Assembly (NCBI GenBank): GCA_035373905.1
Contig: DAOSOK010000019.1
Location: 31,310-95,309 of the forward strand
Source of the DNA: Candidatus Ozemobacteraceae bacterium
Lineage (GTDB): Bacteria > Muiribacteriota > Ozemobacteria > Ozemobacterales > Ozemobacteraceae
DNA length: 64,000 bases
Reading direction: 5' to 3'
Shown piece after piece: positions 7,921-16,384 of this stretch. The position numbers and the translations under genes are program-made. The notes below the pieces were generated by a model. The model did no database searches. It was not told where the DNA came from and saw only the letters and a list, made by a program, of their open reading frames with translations. Each line of letters opens with the position of its first letter. Within the stretch, counting starts at the first letter, position 1.

Positions 7921-9054
7921 TTAGGACATGATGGCTTTCAGCGATTCCTGACGGTCGTTATACCGCTCGAAGGCGAAGTCGATCAGCCTGGTGACGAGGT
8001 CGCCGTAGGAGATGCCGGTCGCCTCCCAGAGTTTGGGATACATGCTGATGCTCGTGAAGCCCGGGATGGTGTTGACCTCGTTCAGGACGAGTTCTCCGGT
8101 GTCGCGGTCGAGGAAAAAGTCGACGCGGGCCATTCCCGCGCAGTCGAGGGCCCGGTAAGCCCGGACCGCCATTTCCCTGATCTCGGCCGTCTTCGCATCG
8201 TCGATCGGGGCGGGGATCCTGAGCTCCGAGCGGTCGTCGACGTATTTCGCCTTGTAATCGTAAAATTCATTGCATGGAACGATCTCGCCGGGGATCGACG
8301 CGATCGGCTTGTCGTTGCCGAGCACCGAGACTTCGAGTTCGCGGCCGTTGATCGTGGCCTCGACGAGGATTTTCCGGTCGTATTTCGCGGCAAGGTCGAA
8401 GGCGGCGGAAAGCTCGCCCCTGTCGTGCGCCTTGGAGACGCCCACCGAGGAGCCCGAGTTCACGGGTTTGACGAAGCAGGGATACGCGAGATGCGCCTCG
8501 AGATCGGCGATCACCTGGTCGGGGGTTTCGCGCCAGTCGCGGCGCAGATACTCCCTGAACGGCGCGATTTTCAGGCCGGCATCGCGGAACAGGCGCTTGG
8601 CGGCCGTCTTGTCCATGCCGACCGCCGAGGCCATGACGCCGCACCCGACGTACGGCAGATCGGCCATCTCGAGCAGCCCCTGCAGGGTGCCGTCCTCACC
8701 GTAGGTGCCGTGCATGATCGGGAACACCACGTCGAGTTTCACCTGCTGATGGGCGTTCTGCCTGTCGAGCAGGATCATTCCCTGGTGAGACGGATCGCCG
8801 ATCAGGGCGGTTTTCCCGGCAGCCTCGGCCGGCGCGACGTCGAGCTTCTTCTGCTCCTGCGGCGCGGGCAGGAACTTCTTGGGGTCGGCCCCGACCACCC
8901 AGGTCCCCTGCTTTGACACGCCGATCGGAATGACCTCGTATTTGCTGGAATCGAGCGCCTTCATGATCGACTGCGCCGAGACAAGCGAAACCTCATGCTC
9001 GCCGGAACGGCCGCCGAAAACGACGCCGACGCGGATCCTGCCGGATGTGCCCAT
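7921..9054 (-). CDS. ddl: D-alanine--D-alanine ligase
   Basis: 377 aa ATP-grasp enzyme that joins two D-Ala for peptidoglycan precursors in the cytoplasm. Signatures: 'VVFGGRSGEHEVSLVSA' at the N-terminus, 'HGTYGEDGTLQGLLEMA', 'CFVKPVNSGSSVGVSK' (ATP loop) and 'VLNEVNTIPGFTS' (Mg ligands and D-Ala site). The omega loop reads 'FYDYKAKY' with Tyr, as in Ddl rather than VanA-type D-Ala-D-Lac ligases. It has the long-form insert before 'GMILLDRQNA'. Start ATG 9054 has a perfect AAGGAGG 8 nt upstream. It follows the kinase operon but is separated from it by a terminator. Confidence 0.96.
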   Translation of the reverse strand: MGTSGRIRVGVVFGGRSGEHEVSLVSAQSIMKALDSSKYEVIPIGVSKQGTWVVGADPKKFLPAPQEQKKLDVAPAEAAGKTALIGDPSHQGMILLDRQNAHQQVKLDVVFPIMHGTYGEDGTLQGLLEMADLPYVGCGVMASAVGMDKTAAKRLFRDAGLKIAPFREYLRRDWRETPDQVIADLEAHLAYPCFVKPVNSGSSVGVSKAHDRGELSAAFDLAAKYDRKILVEATINGRELEVSVLGNDKPIASIPGEIVPCNEFYDYKAKYVDDRSELRIPAPIDDAKTAEIREMAVRAYRALDCAGMARVDFFLDRDTGELVLNEVNTIPGFTSISMYPKLWEATGISYGDLVTRLIDFAFERYNDRQESLKAIMS

Positions 9055-9101
9055 GAAAACAACCTCCTTGCCGCAAACGTTTTTCACAACGTGTATCGGC
9101 A

Positions 9102-9140
9102 GAAAAGCCCCGCGGCCTGAGGAAGCGTTCGCTTCAGGCC
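9102..9140 (-). terminator. Terminator overlapping the sensor-kinase stop codon
   Basis: Perfect arms GGCCTGA/TCAGGCC (9134-9140 and 9114-9120) with a nested AGCG/CGCT stem; a TTTT tract (9102-9105) follows on the minus strand. The kinase stop codon is inside the stem. Confidence 0.65.
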
Positions 9141-10715
9141 GGTTCCCGTATGTTGCAAGGATCCGCAACCGTCTCCGGTACCGGCACCACCGGCTTCTCG
9201 TCGTCCGCCGGGGACGGCGGCACGCCGAACCTCGAAAACGTCAGCGTGAAGGTGCTTCCCTCGCCCAGTTTGCTCGCGACCTCGACGGTGCCGCCCATCA
9301 TCGTCACAAGGTTCTTGACGAGATACAACCCGACGCCGGAACCGCCGTAGCGGCGCCTGATCGTGCCGTCGACCTGTCTGAATCGGTCGAAGATGTATCT
9401 CAGATCCTCTTCGGCCATGCCGACCCCGTAATCGACGACCTCGAGAATGAGTTCGTCGTCTTTCGCCGTAGCCACCAGGCGGACGAGGCCGCCCTTTTTG
9501 GAGAACTTGACGGCATTGCTCAAAAGGTTGATCAGAACCTGCTTCAGACGGTCGCCATCGATGAGAATCGGGAACAGGTCTCCCTGGATCTTCACCTCGA
9601 TCCGCACATCCCTGCTGACGGAGAACCCTTCCATGTGCTCGGTCACCTCTTTGAGCAGAGGCGCAATATCGGTCTTCACCGGTTCGATGCGCATCCTCCC
9701 CGTGTCGATCGCCTCCATGTCGAGCAGGTCGTTGATGAGCCGAAGCAGGTGCTGAGCGGTTTTTTTGATCTGGGCCGCCCCCGTCATCACGTCCTCTTTG
9801 CGGTCGTAATGCTGAAGGATGAGGTCGGGCCAGGCGAGAATCGAGGTGAGCGGGGTACGCAGCTCATGTGACATGTTGCTCAGGAACTCGCTCTTCAGTC
9901 GTTCGGACAACTGGGCTTTTTGGGTTTGTATTTCGAGCAGCCTGGTGCGTTCGATGACTTTCTTTTCCAGCGTCAGGTTCAAAATGCGAAGCTCGTTCTG
10001 CCGCTCGTTGATCGCCTGAACCATCTCGTTGAAGGTATGGGCCAGGAACTCGATTTCCTGGGCGGCCTCGATCGAAAGAGGAGGAGCGGAGTAGTTCTGC
10101 TGAGAGAGCTTCTCGGCAAGATGCTTCAGGGTCTCGATCGGATACGTGATCATCCGGCTGAAACGGCGGGCCACGTAGGCGATCAGCAGGAGGGTCAACA
10201 GAACGACCGCCGCGATGACTAAGGTGGTTGAACAACAACTGGGAGTTGATCTGCTTCAGCGAGAATCCCATGTACAGGGTGCCGAGGAACCGCTGGTTGA
10301 AGCTCAACCGGTGCCGCAGGTGCAGGATGTTGCCGTCGTCGAAGGACTCGATGGGAACCGCCGAGAACCCGGCCTTCCAGGAGGCGATCGGAGCCTGTTC
10401 CGGGTGGAATGCCGCCATCACGACGCCGTTCCGGTCGGCCACGTGAACGTATGCAACCTCCCCGCGCCGCGTCAGGCCGTTCACGACTTCGTTCAGCGCC
10501 TGCAGATCCTCGAACTCGACGCCGGGCGCCATGTTGTAGGCGGCCAGATCGACCAGTTCTTCGGCTTTCTGCTGGAAGTTCTTCCGGATGATCGAGTGTT
10601 CGCGGACGATCGTGAACGCCCCGAGAATGAGGATGCCGGGAACGAAGGCGGCCAGCAGGAGAATGCGCAACTGGGCATGCAGCGGCGCCCTGTACAGCCA
10701 TTTCATCGACGTCAT
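9134..10715 (-). pseudogene. YfiR-linked sensor histidine kinase interrupted by a frameshift
   Basis: Two reading frames together make one full kinase. The 5' part from ATG 10715 encodes a membrane helix (LRILLLAAFVPGILILGAF), a periplasmic sensor domain and the segment ending 'GFSLKQINSQLLFN'. The 3' part, offset by one base (extra base between about 10212 and 10232), encodes the second helix 'VVLLTLLLIAYVA', HAMP, HisKA ('FLSNMSHELRTPLTS', His phospho-acceptor) and HATPase ('NLLSNAVKFSKK', 'DYGVGM', 'GGSGVGLYLVKNL'). No receiver domain is attached. The ATG overlaps the yfiR stop by 4 bp. All kinase motifs are intact, so a recent mutation, a phase-variable frameshift or a sequence error are all possible. 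Confidence 0.8.
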
Positions 10716-11323
10716 CGGATGACCCGGCAGTGCTTCAGGAAGTTCGCATGGAAGTCGGCGCCCACGGTGCGCGCCGTATTCAGGTTGAGGTGGATGACCG
10801 GCCTTTCGCCCTCCAGCGTCATGACGACCACGATGCCCGAGTTCAACAACAGCGGGTTGCTGCCGAAGGTGACCACCTGGTGCTCCTTCGCATATCTGCC
10901 GACGATCTCGCCGTCTTTCCGCCAGTCGCCGACCAGAACGAGCATTCCGGGAGTCCTTCCGGTCTCCGACAGGACGCCGTTTTTCAGCAACATCTTGATC
11001 GGCGCGAGCGGCCGACCGAAAATGGTTTTGCCCGCCAGCGCCTCTTCAACCTGTTTGAACGAACGATCGCACTCGCTCGAGTCGTCATTGCGCATCACGA
11101 TGCCGACTTCGTAGGGGGTCGAAGCCGTGCTGTCGAACGAGCGGTCGTACGTCACGATCTTGAGAAAGATCTGGATCTGCAGGGGAATCGGGATTTCAGC
11201 GGCAGGCGACTCTCGGCTTGCCGCGACGAGGCTGCCGCAGACGAGGAGCTGCATCAGGACGATCCATCCTGCTGCCAGGATGCTGCGCGGTCCGATTCGG
11301 TTTTTCCTGCAGTTACTGCCCAT
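10712..11323 (-). CDS. YfiR-family (DUF4154) periplasmic regulator
   Basis: 203 aa with a signal-anchor (about residues 15-36) and a DUF4154 domain: 'PIPLQIQIFLKIVTYDRSF' at its start, 'GKTIFGRPLAPIKML', then 'VVTFGSNPLLLNSGIVVVM' and the terminal 'VIHLNLNTAR...GADFHANFLKHCRVI'. YfiR-type proteins bind and repress a membrane-bound partner from the periplasm. Here the partner is probably the sensor kinase encoded directly downstream with a 4-bp overlap. The TonB receptor gene lies just upstream, so the three form an operon of a type seen in other Gram-negatives (receptor, YfiR, signal transducer). Confidence 0.85.
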   Translation of the reverse strand: MGSNCRKNRIGPRSILAAGWIVLMQLLVCGSLVAASRESPAAEIPIPLQIQIFLKIVTYDRSFDSTASTPYEVGIVMRNDDSSECDRSFKQVEEALAGKTIFGRPLAPIKMLLKNGVLSETGRTPGMLVLVGDWRKDGEIVGRYAKEHQVVTFGSNPLLLNSGIVVVMTLEGERPVIHLNLNTARTVGADFHANFLKHCRVIR

Positions 11324-11329
11324 ACATCC

Positions 11330-13333
11330 TTAAAACGATCGTATGAAGTCGAACCTGACCAGCGTTCCGGGGGCCCAGGCCTCGAGCATCTCCTGGTAGG
11401 AGCTGCGGCCGATGTTCCAGGCCGAGAACTTGATGTGTTCTTTCGAAGAGATGCGGTGCAGGAGGGAGGCTCCCGTCACCGAGTAGCTCGACACGTTCCG
11501 CGTTCCGACGCCGGGAACGTCGCGTTTGTTGGTGTCGATGGTATCGCCGACCCAGTGCGTTTCGAGCTGCATGCTCGTTTTGTCGTCGAAGGCATGCCAG
11601 AACCCGATCCCGCCCTTCTTCTCGGCGTCGTACTGGAGCTCGCGACCCTGATTGTCTTCCGAGCGGAGCCACATGCCGCTCAGGAACAACCGGTTTCTGG
11701 GCGAGAAGTGCTTGCGAAGCTCGAACTCGATCCCGTGAATGTCGGCGCTGTCGCCGGGCTGCTGCGGATGGAACTTCCCGAAGATGCCGTATCGGGCATA
11801 CGCTGGATCGGCGATGAGCGGATCGAAGTTTTCCCAGATGATGTTCTTGTGGACCATGTTGAACCCGGTCAGACGGGCATAGAGTTCCCTGGGGAACATG
11901 TAATCGAGCGAGAGTTCCAGCGTGCGGATTTTTTCGGGTTCCATGTTCTGAGTGCCGCGGCCGCTCGGCTGGTCGATGTACGACTGCCAGTTCGAGGGCT
12001 CCTTGAACGCGCTGCCGTATCCGAATCTCGCGTGGCCTTTTGAATCGTCGAAGCTATACATCAGCGACAGGTGCGGGCTGAACACATCCTCGTAATCGGT
12101 GTGCGTGTCGTATCGTCCGCCGACGGTCAGCCGCCAGGGAGTGGAAAGCGTGATTTCGTCCTGGAAAAACAAATTGATGTTGTCCTTCGTGAACGACCTG
12201 CGCTCCGGAATAAAATCGTCCCCTTTATACGTTTCGGACCGAAGCCCGGTGCCGAACGAGAGCTGGTGACGCCTGCGGATCGCCATGTCGCGCTGAAGGT
12301 TGATGTACCATCTATACGAATCGATATTATAATTCAGGTCGGGCACGTCGGCAAAGTTATAGAAATTTTCGTCATACCCGTGCCAGCTCACAACCATCGT
12401 GTCGCGTGCGCCATTCCGGCGTTCGGCCGAGGTGTGCCAGTCGATCCACTCCTCGCCGCGCTTCCAGGTATACAGCCGGTACACGCCGAAATCGGCGCCG
12501 TCGTATTCCTGGTCGACGCGGCGCATGCCGACGTTTATTCTATTGTTTCCGAATTTATATTTGCCGTACAAATATCCCCAGGCGCGGTCGCTGTGGGCGT
12601 CTTCGCCGGGCCGGTTCCGGTCGCGGATGATGCCGGGGCCTTCCGTCGTGTTCATGTGGAGGTCCCAGAGCCAGGAGGTGGCCTTCGTGCGGCCGGCCAC
12701 GGCCAGTTGGGAACGGGCCGTCTGGAACGTTTCCCAGCCCGCCTGGAATTTCCCCGTCAGATCGCCCTTGAGGTAATCCTCGGGATCGCGGGTGATGATA
12801 TGCACGACGCCGAGAAACGCGTTCGCGCCGTAGAGGGCCGACCCCGGCCCGGAAAGCACCTCGATGCGCTTGATGTTGGAAAGGGGAAGCGTGATGTCGG
12901 TCCAGATACCGCCGTCACGAACGTCGTTGACCGGCACGCCGTCGACCATCCAGAGAATGCGCTCGTTGATGACGGACGCGCCGACCATGCCGCGGATCGA
13001 CGTGTTCGTGAACTGCGAGAGCCAGGTTTTCGTCTGAAAACCGGGAATGCGCCGGAGAAGGTCGGAAAGCGTCATCGCGGGCGAGTTGAGGATTTCCTCT
13101 TCGGTGATGACGTACATCGTCGCCGGCGAGGCATCCATCGCCGCCTCGCGCCTCGTCGCCGTCACGACCGCCTGGCAGAGGAGGTCATCGAGCGATACGT
13201 CCGAAATGTCCTTGAATTCCTTCACCGCCGGACCCGCCCAGGCGGCTGCGACGCAGAGCACCCACACGGAGAGCAGGAACGCCCACCGCCTCCGAACGCA
13301 AGCATTGACCGCATGTTGTTTTCGAGTTTGCAT
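11330..13333 (-). CDS. TonB-dependent outer-membrane receptor
   Basis: 667 aa. Signal peptide (about residues 1-32, 'AFLLSVWVLCVAAAWA'), TonB-box/plug region ('VTATRREAAMDASPATMYVITEEEI', broken here only for reference: plug begins near residue 50), 'LSDLLRRIPGFQ', 'RGMVGASVINERI', and 'IEVLSGPGSALYGANAFLG' as the plug signature. The rest is a 22-strand-type beta barrel ending in aromatic 'FDFIRSF'. The ligand is unknown; the divergent neighbour is a thiamine transporter subunit. ATG 13333 has GGGAG 8 nt upstream, so the in-frame extension to 13450 is rejected. AT-rich rare-codon patches occur at 12305-12345 and 12530-12575. Confidence 0.92.
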   Translation of the reverse strand: MQTRKQHAVNACVRRRWAFLLSVWVLCVAAAWAGPAVKEFKDISDVSLDDLLCQAVVTATRREAAMDASPATMYVITEEEILNSPAMTLSDLLRRIPGFQTKTWLSQFTNTSIRGMVGASVINERILWMVDGVPVNDVRDGGIWTDITLPLSNIKRIEVLSGPGSALYGANAFLGVVHIITRDPEDYLKGDLTGKFQAGWETFQTARSQLAVAGRTKATSWLWDLHMNTTEGPGIIRDRNRPGEDAHSDRAWGYLYGKYKFGNNRINVGMRRVDQEYDGADFGVYRLYTWKRGEEWIDWHTSAERRNGARDTMVVSWHGYDENFYNFADVPDLNYNIDSYRWYINLQRDMAIRRRHQLSFGTGLRSETYKGDDFIPERRSFTKDNINLFFQDEITLSTPWRLTVGGRYDTHTDYEDVFSPHLSLMYSFDDSKGHARFGYGSAFKEPSNWQSYIDQPSGRGTQNMEPEKIRTLELSLDYMFPRELYARLTGFNMVHKNIIWENFDPLIADPAYARYGIFGKFHPQQPGDSADIHGIEFELRKHFSPRNRLFLSGMWLRSEDNQGRELQYDAEKKGGIGFWHAFDDKTSMQLETHWVGDTIDTNKRDVPGVGTRNVSSYSVTGASLLHRISSKEHIKFSAWNIGRSSYQEMLEAWAPGTLVRFDFIRSF

Positions 13334-13477
13334 CAGGAGTCTCCCAAAATGTTCGCCAATGTTTTCTCTTCTCTTTGTTTTGGCGTGTCTTTGTTCCCGA
13401 CAGTGCCGGGATACATACTGCAATGATCGAATATCCGGAAGGATAGACAAAATTCTCCATCCTGTCCAGTCATTCTC

Positions 13478-13506
13478 TTGACACCACTCCCATCACGGCT
13501 TAGGGT
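13478..13506 (+). promoter_or_regulatory. Promoter for thiT
   Basis: TTGACA (13478-13483, consensus), 17-nt spacer, TAGGGT (13501-13506). Transcription should start near 13513. Confidence 0.6.
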
Positions 13507-13553
13507 ATGCGTTTCAGGATGACCAGCAAACCTTCACGAATCCCCGCCGGCAA

Positions 13554-13575
13554 GCCGGAACAAAACGGTTCCGGC
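13554..13575 (+). promoter_or_regulatory. Hairpin in the thiT leader or early coding region
   Basis: Perfect 8-bp stem GCCGGAAC/GTTCCGGC with a 6-nt loop, between the promoter and the favoured thiT start at 13618. If the leader is untranslated this could be a regulatory RNA structure. It does not match the TPP riboswitch consensus. Confidence 0.4.
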
Positions 13576-13617
13576 CCATTGCCGCCTCCTCCGGGATCGT
13601 CCGCAGGACGTCTTCAC

Positions 13618-14139
13618 ATGACGGCCGAGACGGGAATCCTCGTCGCCCTCGCGCTCGCCCTCGGCCAGTTCAGGCTGTTCGAACTCCCCGCAGGCGGCTC
13701 GCTTTCTCTGGGAAGCCTTCCGCTTCTCCTGCTGGCCGCGCGGCAGGGCTGGCGGCGGGGCGTTTCGGCCGGCTTTCTCGCCGGCCTGCTCATCACGCTT
13801 CGCCGGCCGACCATCGTTCATCCGGTTCAGTATCTGCTCGATTACCCGCTCGCCCATGCGGTTCTCGGCCTGGCCGGTCTCTGGCGATGGACGCATCCCG
13901 GAAAAGCGGCAGCGGCGGTGACATTTGCAAGCAGTCTGAGACTGCTCTGCCATGTCACCGCCGGCGCTGTGTTCTTCGCCTCACCCGGAATCTCTTCCGG
14001 CTCGGCGATCGCGACGTCGGTCTTCTACAACCTCGGCCACATGCTTCCGGAAACCGCCGTCAACGCCGCGCTCGCGGCGTGGCTGGCTTCCGGGCACCCC
14101 CGGCTGGTCGGAAACCCGCCGGCCGGCGTCAGAGATTGA
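13618..14139 (+). CDS. thiT: Thiamine-specific ECF transporter S-component ThiT
   Basis: About 173 aa from ATG 13618, the usual ThiT length; in-frame ATGs at 13507 and 13519 would add a Pro/Gly-rich tail not seen in the family. Six membrane helices. ThiT hallmarks: 'LFELPAGGSLSLGSLPLLL', 'TIVHPVQYLLDYPLAHAVLGLAG', 'SLRLLCHVTAGAVFF' and 'YNLGHMLPETAVN'. It captures thiamine in the membrane and works with the shared EcfA/EcfA'/EcfT module, which is not in this window. AGGA lies 9 nt before 13618. It is divergent from the TonB receptor, which suggests that receptor may bring thiamine or a precursor across the outer membrane (inference only). Confidence 0.88.
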   Translation: MTAETGILVALALALGQFRLFELPAGGSLSLGSLPLLLLAARQGWRRGVSAGFLAGLLITLRRPTIVHPVQYLLDYPLAHAVLGLAGLWRWTHPGKAAAAVTFASSLRLLCHVTAGAVFFASPGISSGSAIATSVFYNLGHMLPETAVNAALAAWLASGHPRLVGNPPAGVRD

Positions 14140-14160
14140 TCGTCCGACGCCGAAAACGCA

Positions 14161-14352
14161 TCAGAAGACCGGGGTCACCTTGTCGCTGCCGAGACACTTG
14201 GTGCAGACGTATCCGCGCACCAGCTTGCCGCGAAGCATGACGCGCTTGCGCTGAAGGTTGACGCTCCAGCGCCGCTTCGTGCGCCGATGCGAGTGGCTGA
14301 GCTGATAGCTGACCTGGGGGCCGCGTTCACAAACCAGACAATACCGAGACAT
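14161..14352 (-). CDS. rpmB: 50S ribosomal protein L28
   Basis: 63 aa beginning MSRYCLVCERGPQ, with 'SHSHRRTKRRW' and 'VNLQRKRVMLRGK' typical of L28. It is the zinc-binding (C+) form: CxxC at the N-terminus and 'YVCTKCLGS' near the end. Start ATG 14352 has GGAGG 8 nt upstream; the in-frame ATG at 14361 has no site. It ends 21 nt from thiT, in convergent orientation. Confidence 0.97.
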   Translation of the reverse strand: MSRYCLVCERGPQVSYQLSHSHRRTKRRWSVNLQRKRVMLRGKLVRGYVCTKCLGSDKVTPVF

Positions 14353-14388
14353 TTGTGTCACCTCCGAACAAAGGTCGAGTGGTTCTGT

Positions 14389-14417
14389 ATACTACCAGAA
14401 TTTCACCGACGATGCAA
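14389..14417 (-). promoter_or_regulatory. Promoter for rpmB
   Basis: TTGCAT (14412-14417), 17-nt spacer, TAGTAT (14389-14394) on the minus strand, ~35 nt before the start codon; an overlapping TATACA could also serve as -10. Confidence 0.6.
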
Positions 14418-14605
14418 CGACATTGTACACCATCATCGTTTTTCATCTCCTTTCATTCGCTGCGGTCCGGTGCCCGGTCTGTGTGTGAATTTGCCTGCCA
14501 ATCCCCAGATGGCGCTGCTGAAATCCTCTTTCCCAGCGATTGTCCTAAGATGGAGACGCCCGCCTTCCGATAGTTCTACAAAAGGCTTTCATCGGAGGTC
14601 GGTTC

Positions 14606-16372
14606 ATGTCACTTCTGCAGAACAGGCGATACGCTCTCTTCCTTGTCGCCGTCATTCTTCTCGCCGCCGCCCTGGGCGGCTGTACGAACGCGAACTCCAT
14701 CGCCGGCATCGACACGACGGAAACGACCACCACCGCGCTCACAGACACATCCTCGACTCCAACGTCGGCGAACCTCTCCCCCATCCTGCACCTGACCTCC
14801 TCGAACGCGATGGTGGGCGTCGAAGGGGAAGTGACGCTGACGGCGGATGCCATCGATCCCGACGGAGATCCGGTCCAGCTCAACTGGACGGCATCAGGCG
14901 GCGTGATCATCAGGAACGTTTCGAATATGGCCGTCTGGAAAGCCCCCTCCACCACGGGATGCTTCGAAATCTCCTGTCTCGCTTCCGACGGGAAGGGCGG
15001 TGCAACGTCGTCGAAACTGAACGTCTCCGTCGTTGGCGGCCGTGTCTACCGTGTGACGGTTCAGGTGAACAGAGCGTCGCTTCTCGTCAACCAAGCGGGA
15101 TCGACGGTCGACGGCGAATGGCTTCCGCTCGCCCAGGCCAAGGTGACGATTCCGTCGCTCAACCTCGTCGGAATAACCGATGCGGAAGGAAAAGCGGAGA
15201 TCGCGCTCGACGGCGGAACCTCCGTGGCCAGTTCAGCCGAAATACACATCGCGTATCTCGACTGGAACCTCCGATACGTGTCGCAGTTCCCCGCCAACGG
15301 CAGTTCGATCAACGACACCGTGCAGTTTCACCCGGGATATGAAGAAGCATCGATTGCGGTCGGGCGCGGCGATTCGTTTGCCTCGCGCCGCGGCAGCGTC
15401 GAACTCGTCGTGCTTGGCGACGTCGCCGGCGAAGCTCTTCCGCTGAACGAAGTGCTGGTCAACGCCGGTTCGAGCCAGCTCTCGACGAGCAACGGCAGGG
15501 CGTTTCTGACCGTCGACGCCGCCCAGGGAGAGACGACGATCTCGGTCTCGAAGAGCGGCTACACCGAGCGGAGAGACCTGGTGCTGCCCGTGGTGCTCGA
15601 CGGGCTGACGCTGGTTCGGATCAAGCTGCAAAGCCAGAACGCAATTCCGATCACGGATCCGATCATTTCCTGGGCCCGGCCGTATAACGGTCAGAAGGAA
15701 CTGCCCGTCACAACCGCGTTCGAGGTCGGCTTCGGGCAGGCTATGGACAAAGCGTCGATCTTCGACGAGTTCGAGATGATCGTCGAGGTCGAGGGTGGAA
15801 TCACGGCCGCGATCACGGGTGCGGCGGTGCCGTCGTATTTCACGACCGAATGGTCGGGCGACACCGTGCTTCGATTCCGACCGAAGACCGCCTTGGCAGC
15901 GCAGAAGCGATACAAGGTGATGCTGTCGAAGTGGGCTGCGCGCACGGCGGACGGCAGGGTGCTCCGCAGCTACGGCGGCGTCTTCGCGACGTTCACGACG
16001 GCCGCCGACCCGGCTCCCGTCATCGTCTCGACCTCGCCGCGGAACGGCGACACCGGTATATCCCGTATCGGCCCGTTCCTGGTGAAGTTCAGCCGGCCGA
16101 TGGATCGCTCGAGCCTGACGCGCGGGCTGAAGCTCGATATCACCGACGAGACGGCGAAGGCCAGCGTTTCCATCAGCGGTGCGGCTCTCGAATCCGAATT
16201 CAAAATCACCTGGTCGGAAGACGACACCCTGCTGTCGCTCGTTCCCGTCAGGACGCTGAGAGCACGATCTCCCTATCTCGTCCGGATCACGAGCGCGGAC
16301 CTCCGGTCGAAATCAGGGCTCGCCGTCGCCGGTCTGTCGCAGCTCTGGGTGCGCTTCACGACGGGTAACTGA
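14606..16372 (+). CDS. Lipoprotein with bacterial Ig-like domains
   Basis: 588 aa. Signal peptide with lipobox LGGC (Cys at about residue 28), so it is lipidated and envelope-anchored. After a Thr/Ser linker comes a PKD/Ig-like domain (about 55-145, 'VDPDGDP'-like 'IDPDGDPVQLNWTASGG'), one or two beta-sandwich/carboxypeptidase-regulatory-like repeats (about 150-340), and two C-terminal Big_5/SbsA-type Ig-like domains: 'PVTTAFEVGFGQAMDKASI' and 'IGPFLVKFSRPMDRSSL'. Likely a structural or adhesive surface protein. The start has GGAGG 7 nt upstream. It converges on the sugar-transferase gene 12 bp away. Confidence 0.82.
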   Translation: MSLLQNRRYALFLVAVILLAAALGGCTNANSIAGIDTTETTTTALTDTSSTPTSANLSPILHLTSSNAMVGVEGEVTLTADAIDPDGDPVQLNWTASGGVIIRNVSNMAVWKAPSTTGCFEISCLASDGKGGATSSKLNVSVVGGRVYRVTVQVNRASLLVNQAGSTVDGEWLPLAQAKVTIPSLNLVGITDAEGKAEIALDGGTSVASSAEIHIAYLDWNLRYVSQFPANGSSINDTVQFHPGYEEASIAVGRGDSFASRRGSVELVVLGDVAGEALPLNEVLVNAGSSQLSTSNGRAFLTVDAAQGETTISVSKSGYTERRDLVLPVVLDGLTLVRIKLQSQNAIPITDPIISWARPYNGQKELPVTTAFEVGFGQAMDKASIFDEFEMIVEVEGGITAAITGAAVPSYFTTEWSGDTVLRFRPKTALAAQKRYKVMLSKWAARTADGRVLRSYGGVFATFTTAADPAPVIVSTSPRNGDTGISRIGPFLVKFSRPMDRSSLTRGLKLDITDETAKASVSISGAALESEFKITWSEDDTLLSLVPVRTLRARSPYLVRITSADLRSKSGLAVAGLSQLWVRFTTGN

Positions 16373-16384
16373 GGGCTCCGGGGG

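Noticed and set aside
13507..13617. TPP riboswitch upstream of thiT
   Set aside because: The region has one 8-bp hairpin but none of the conserved TPP aptamer sequence blocks.
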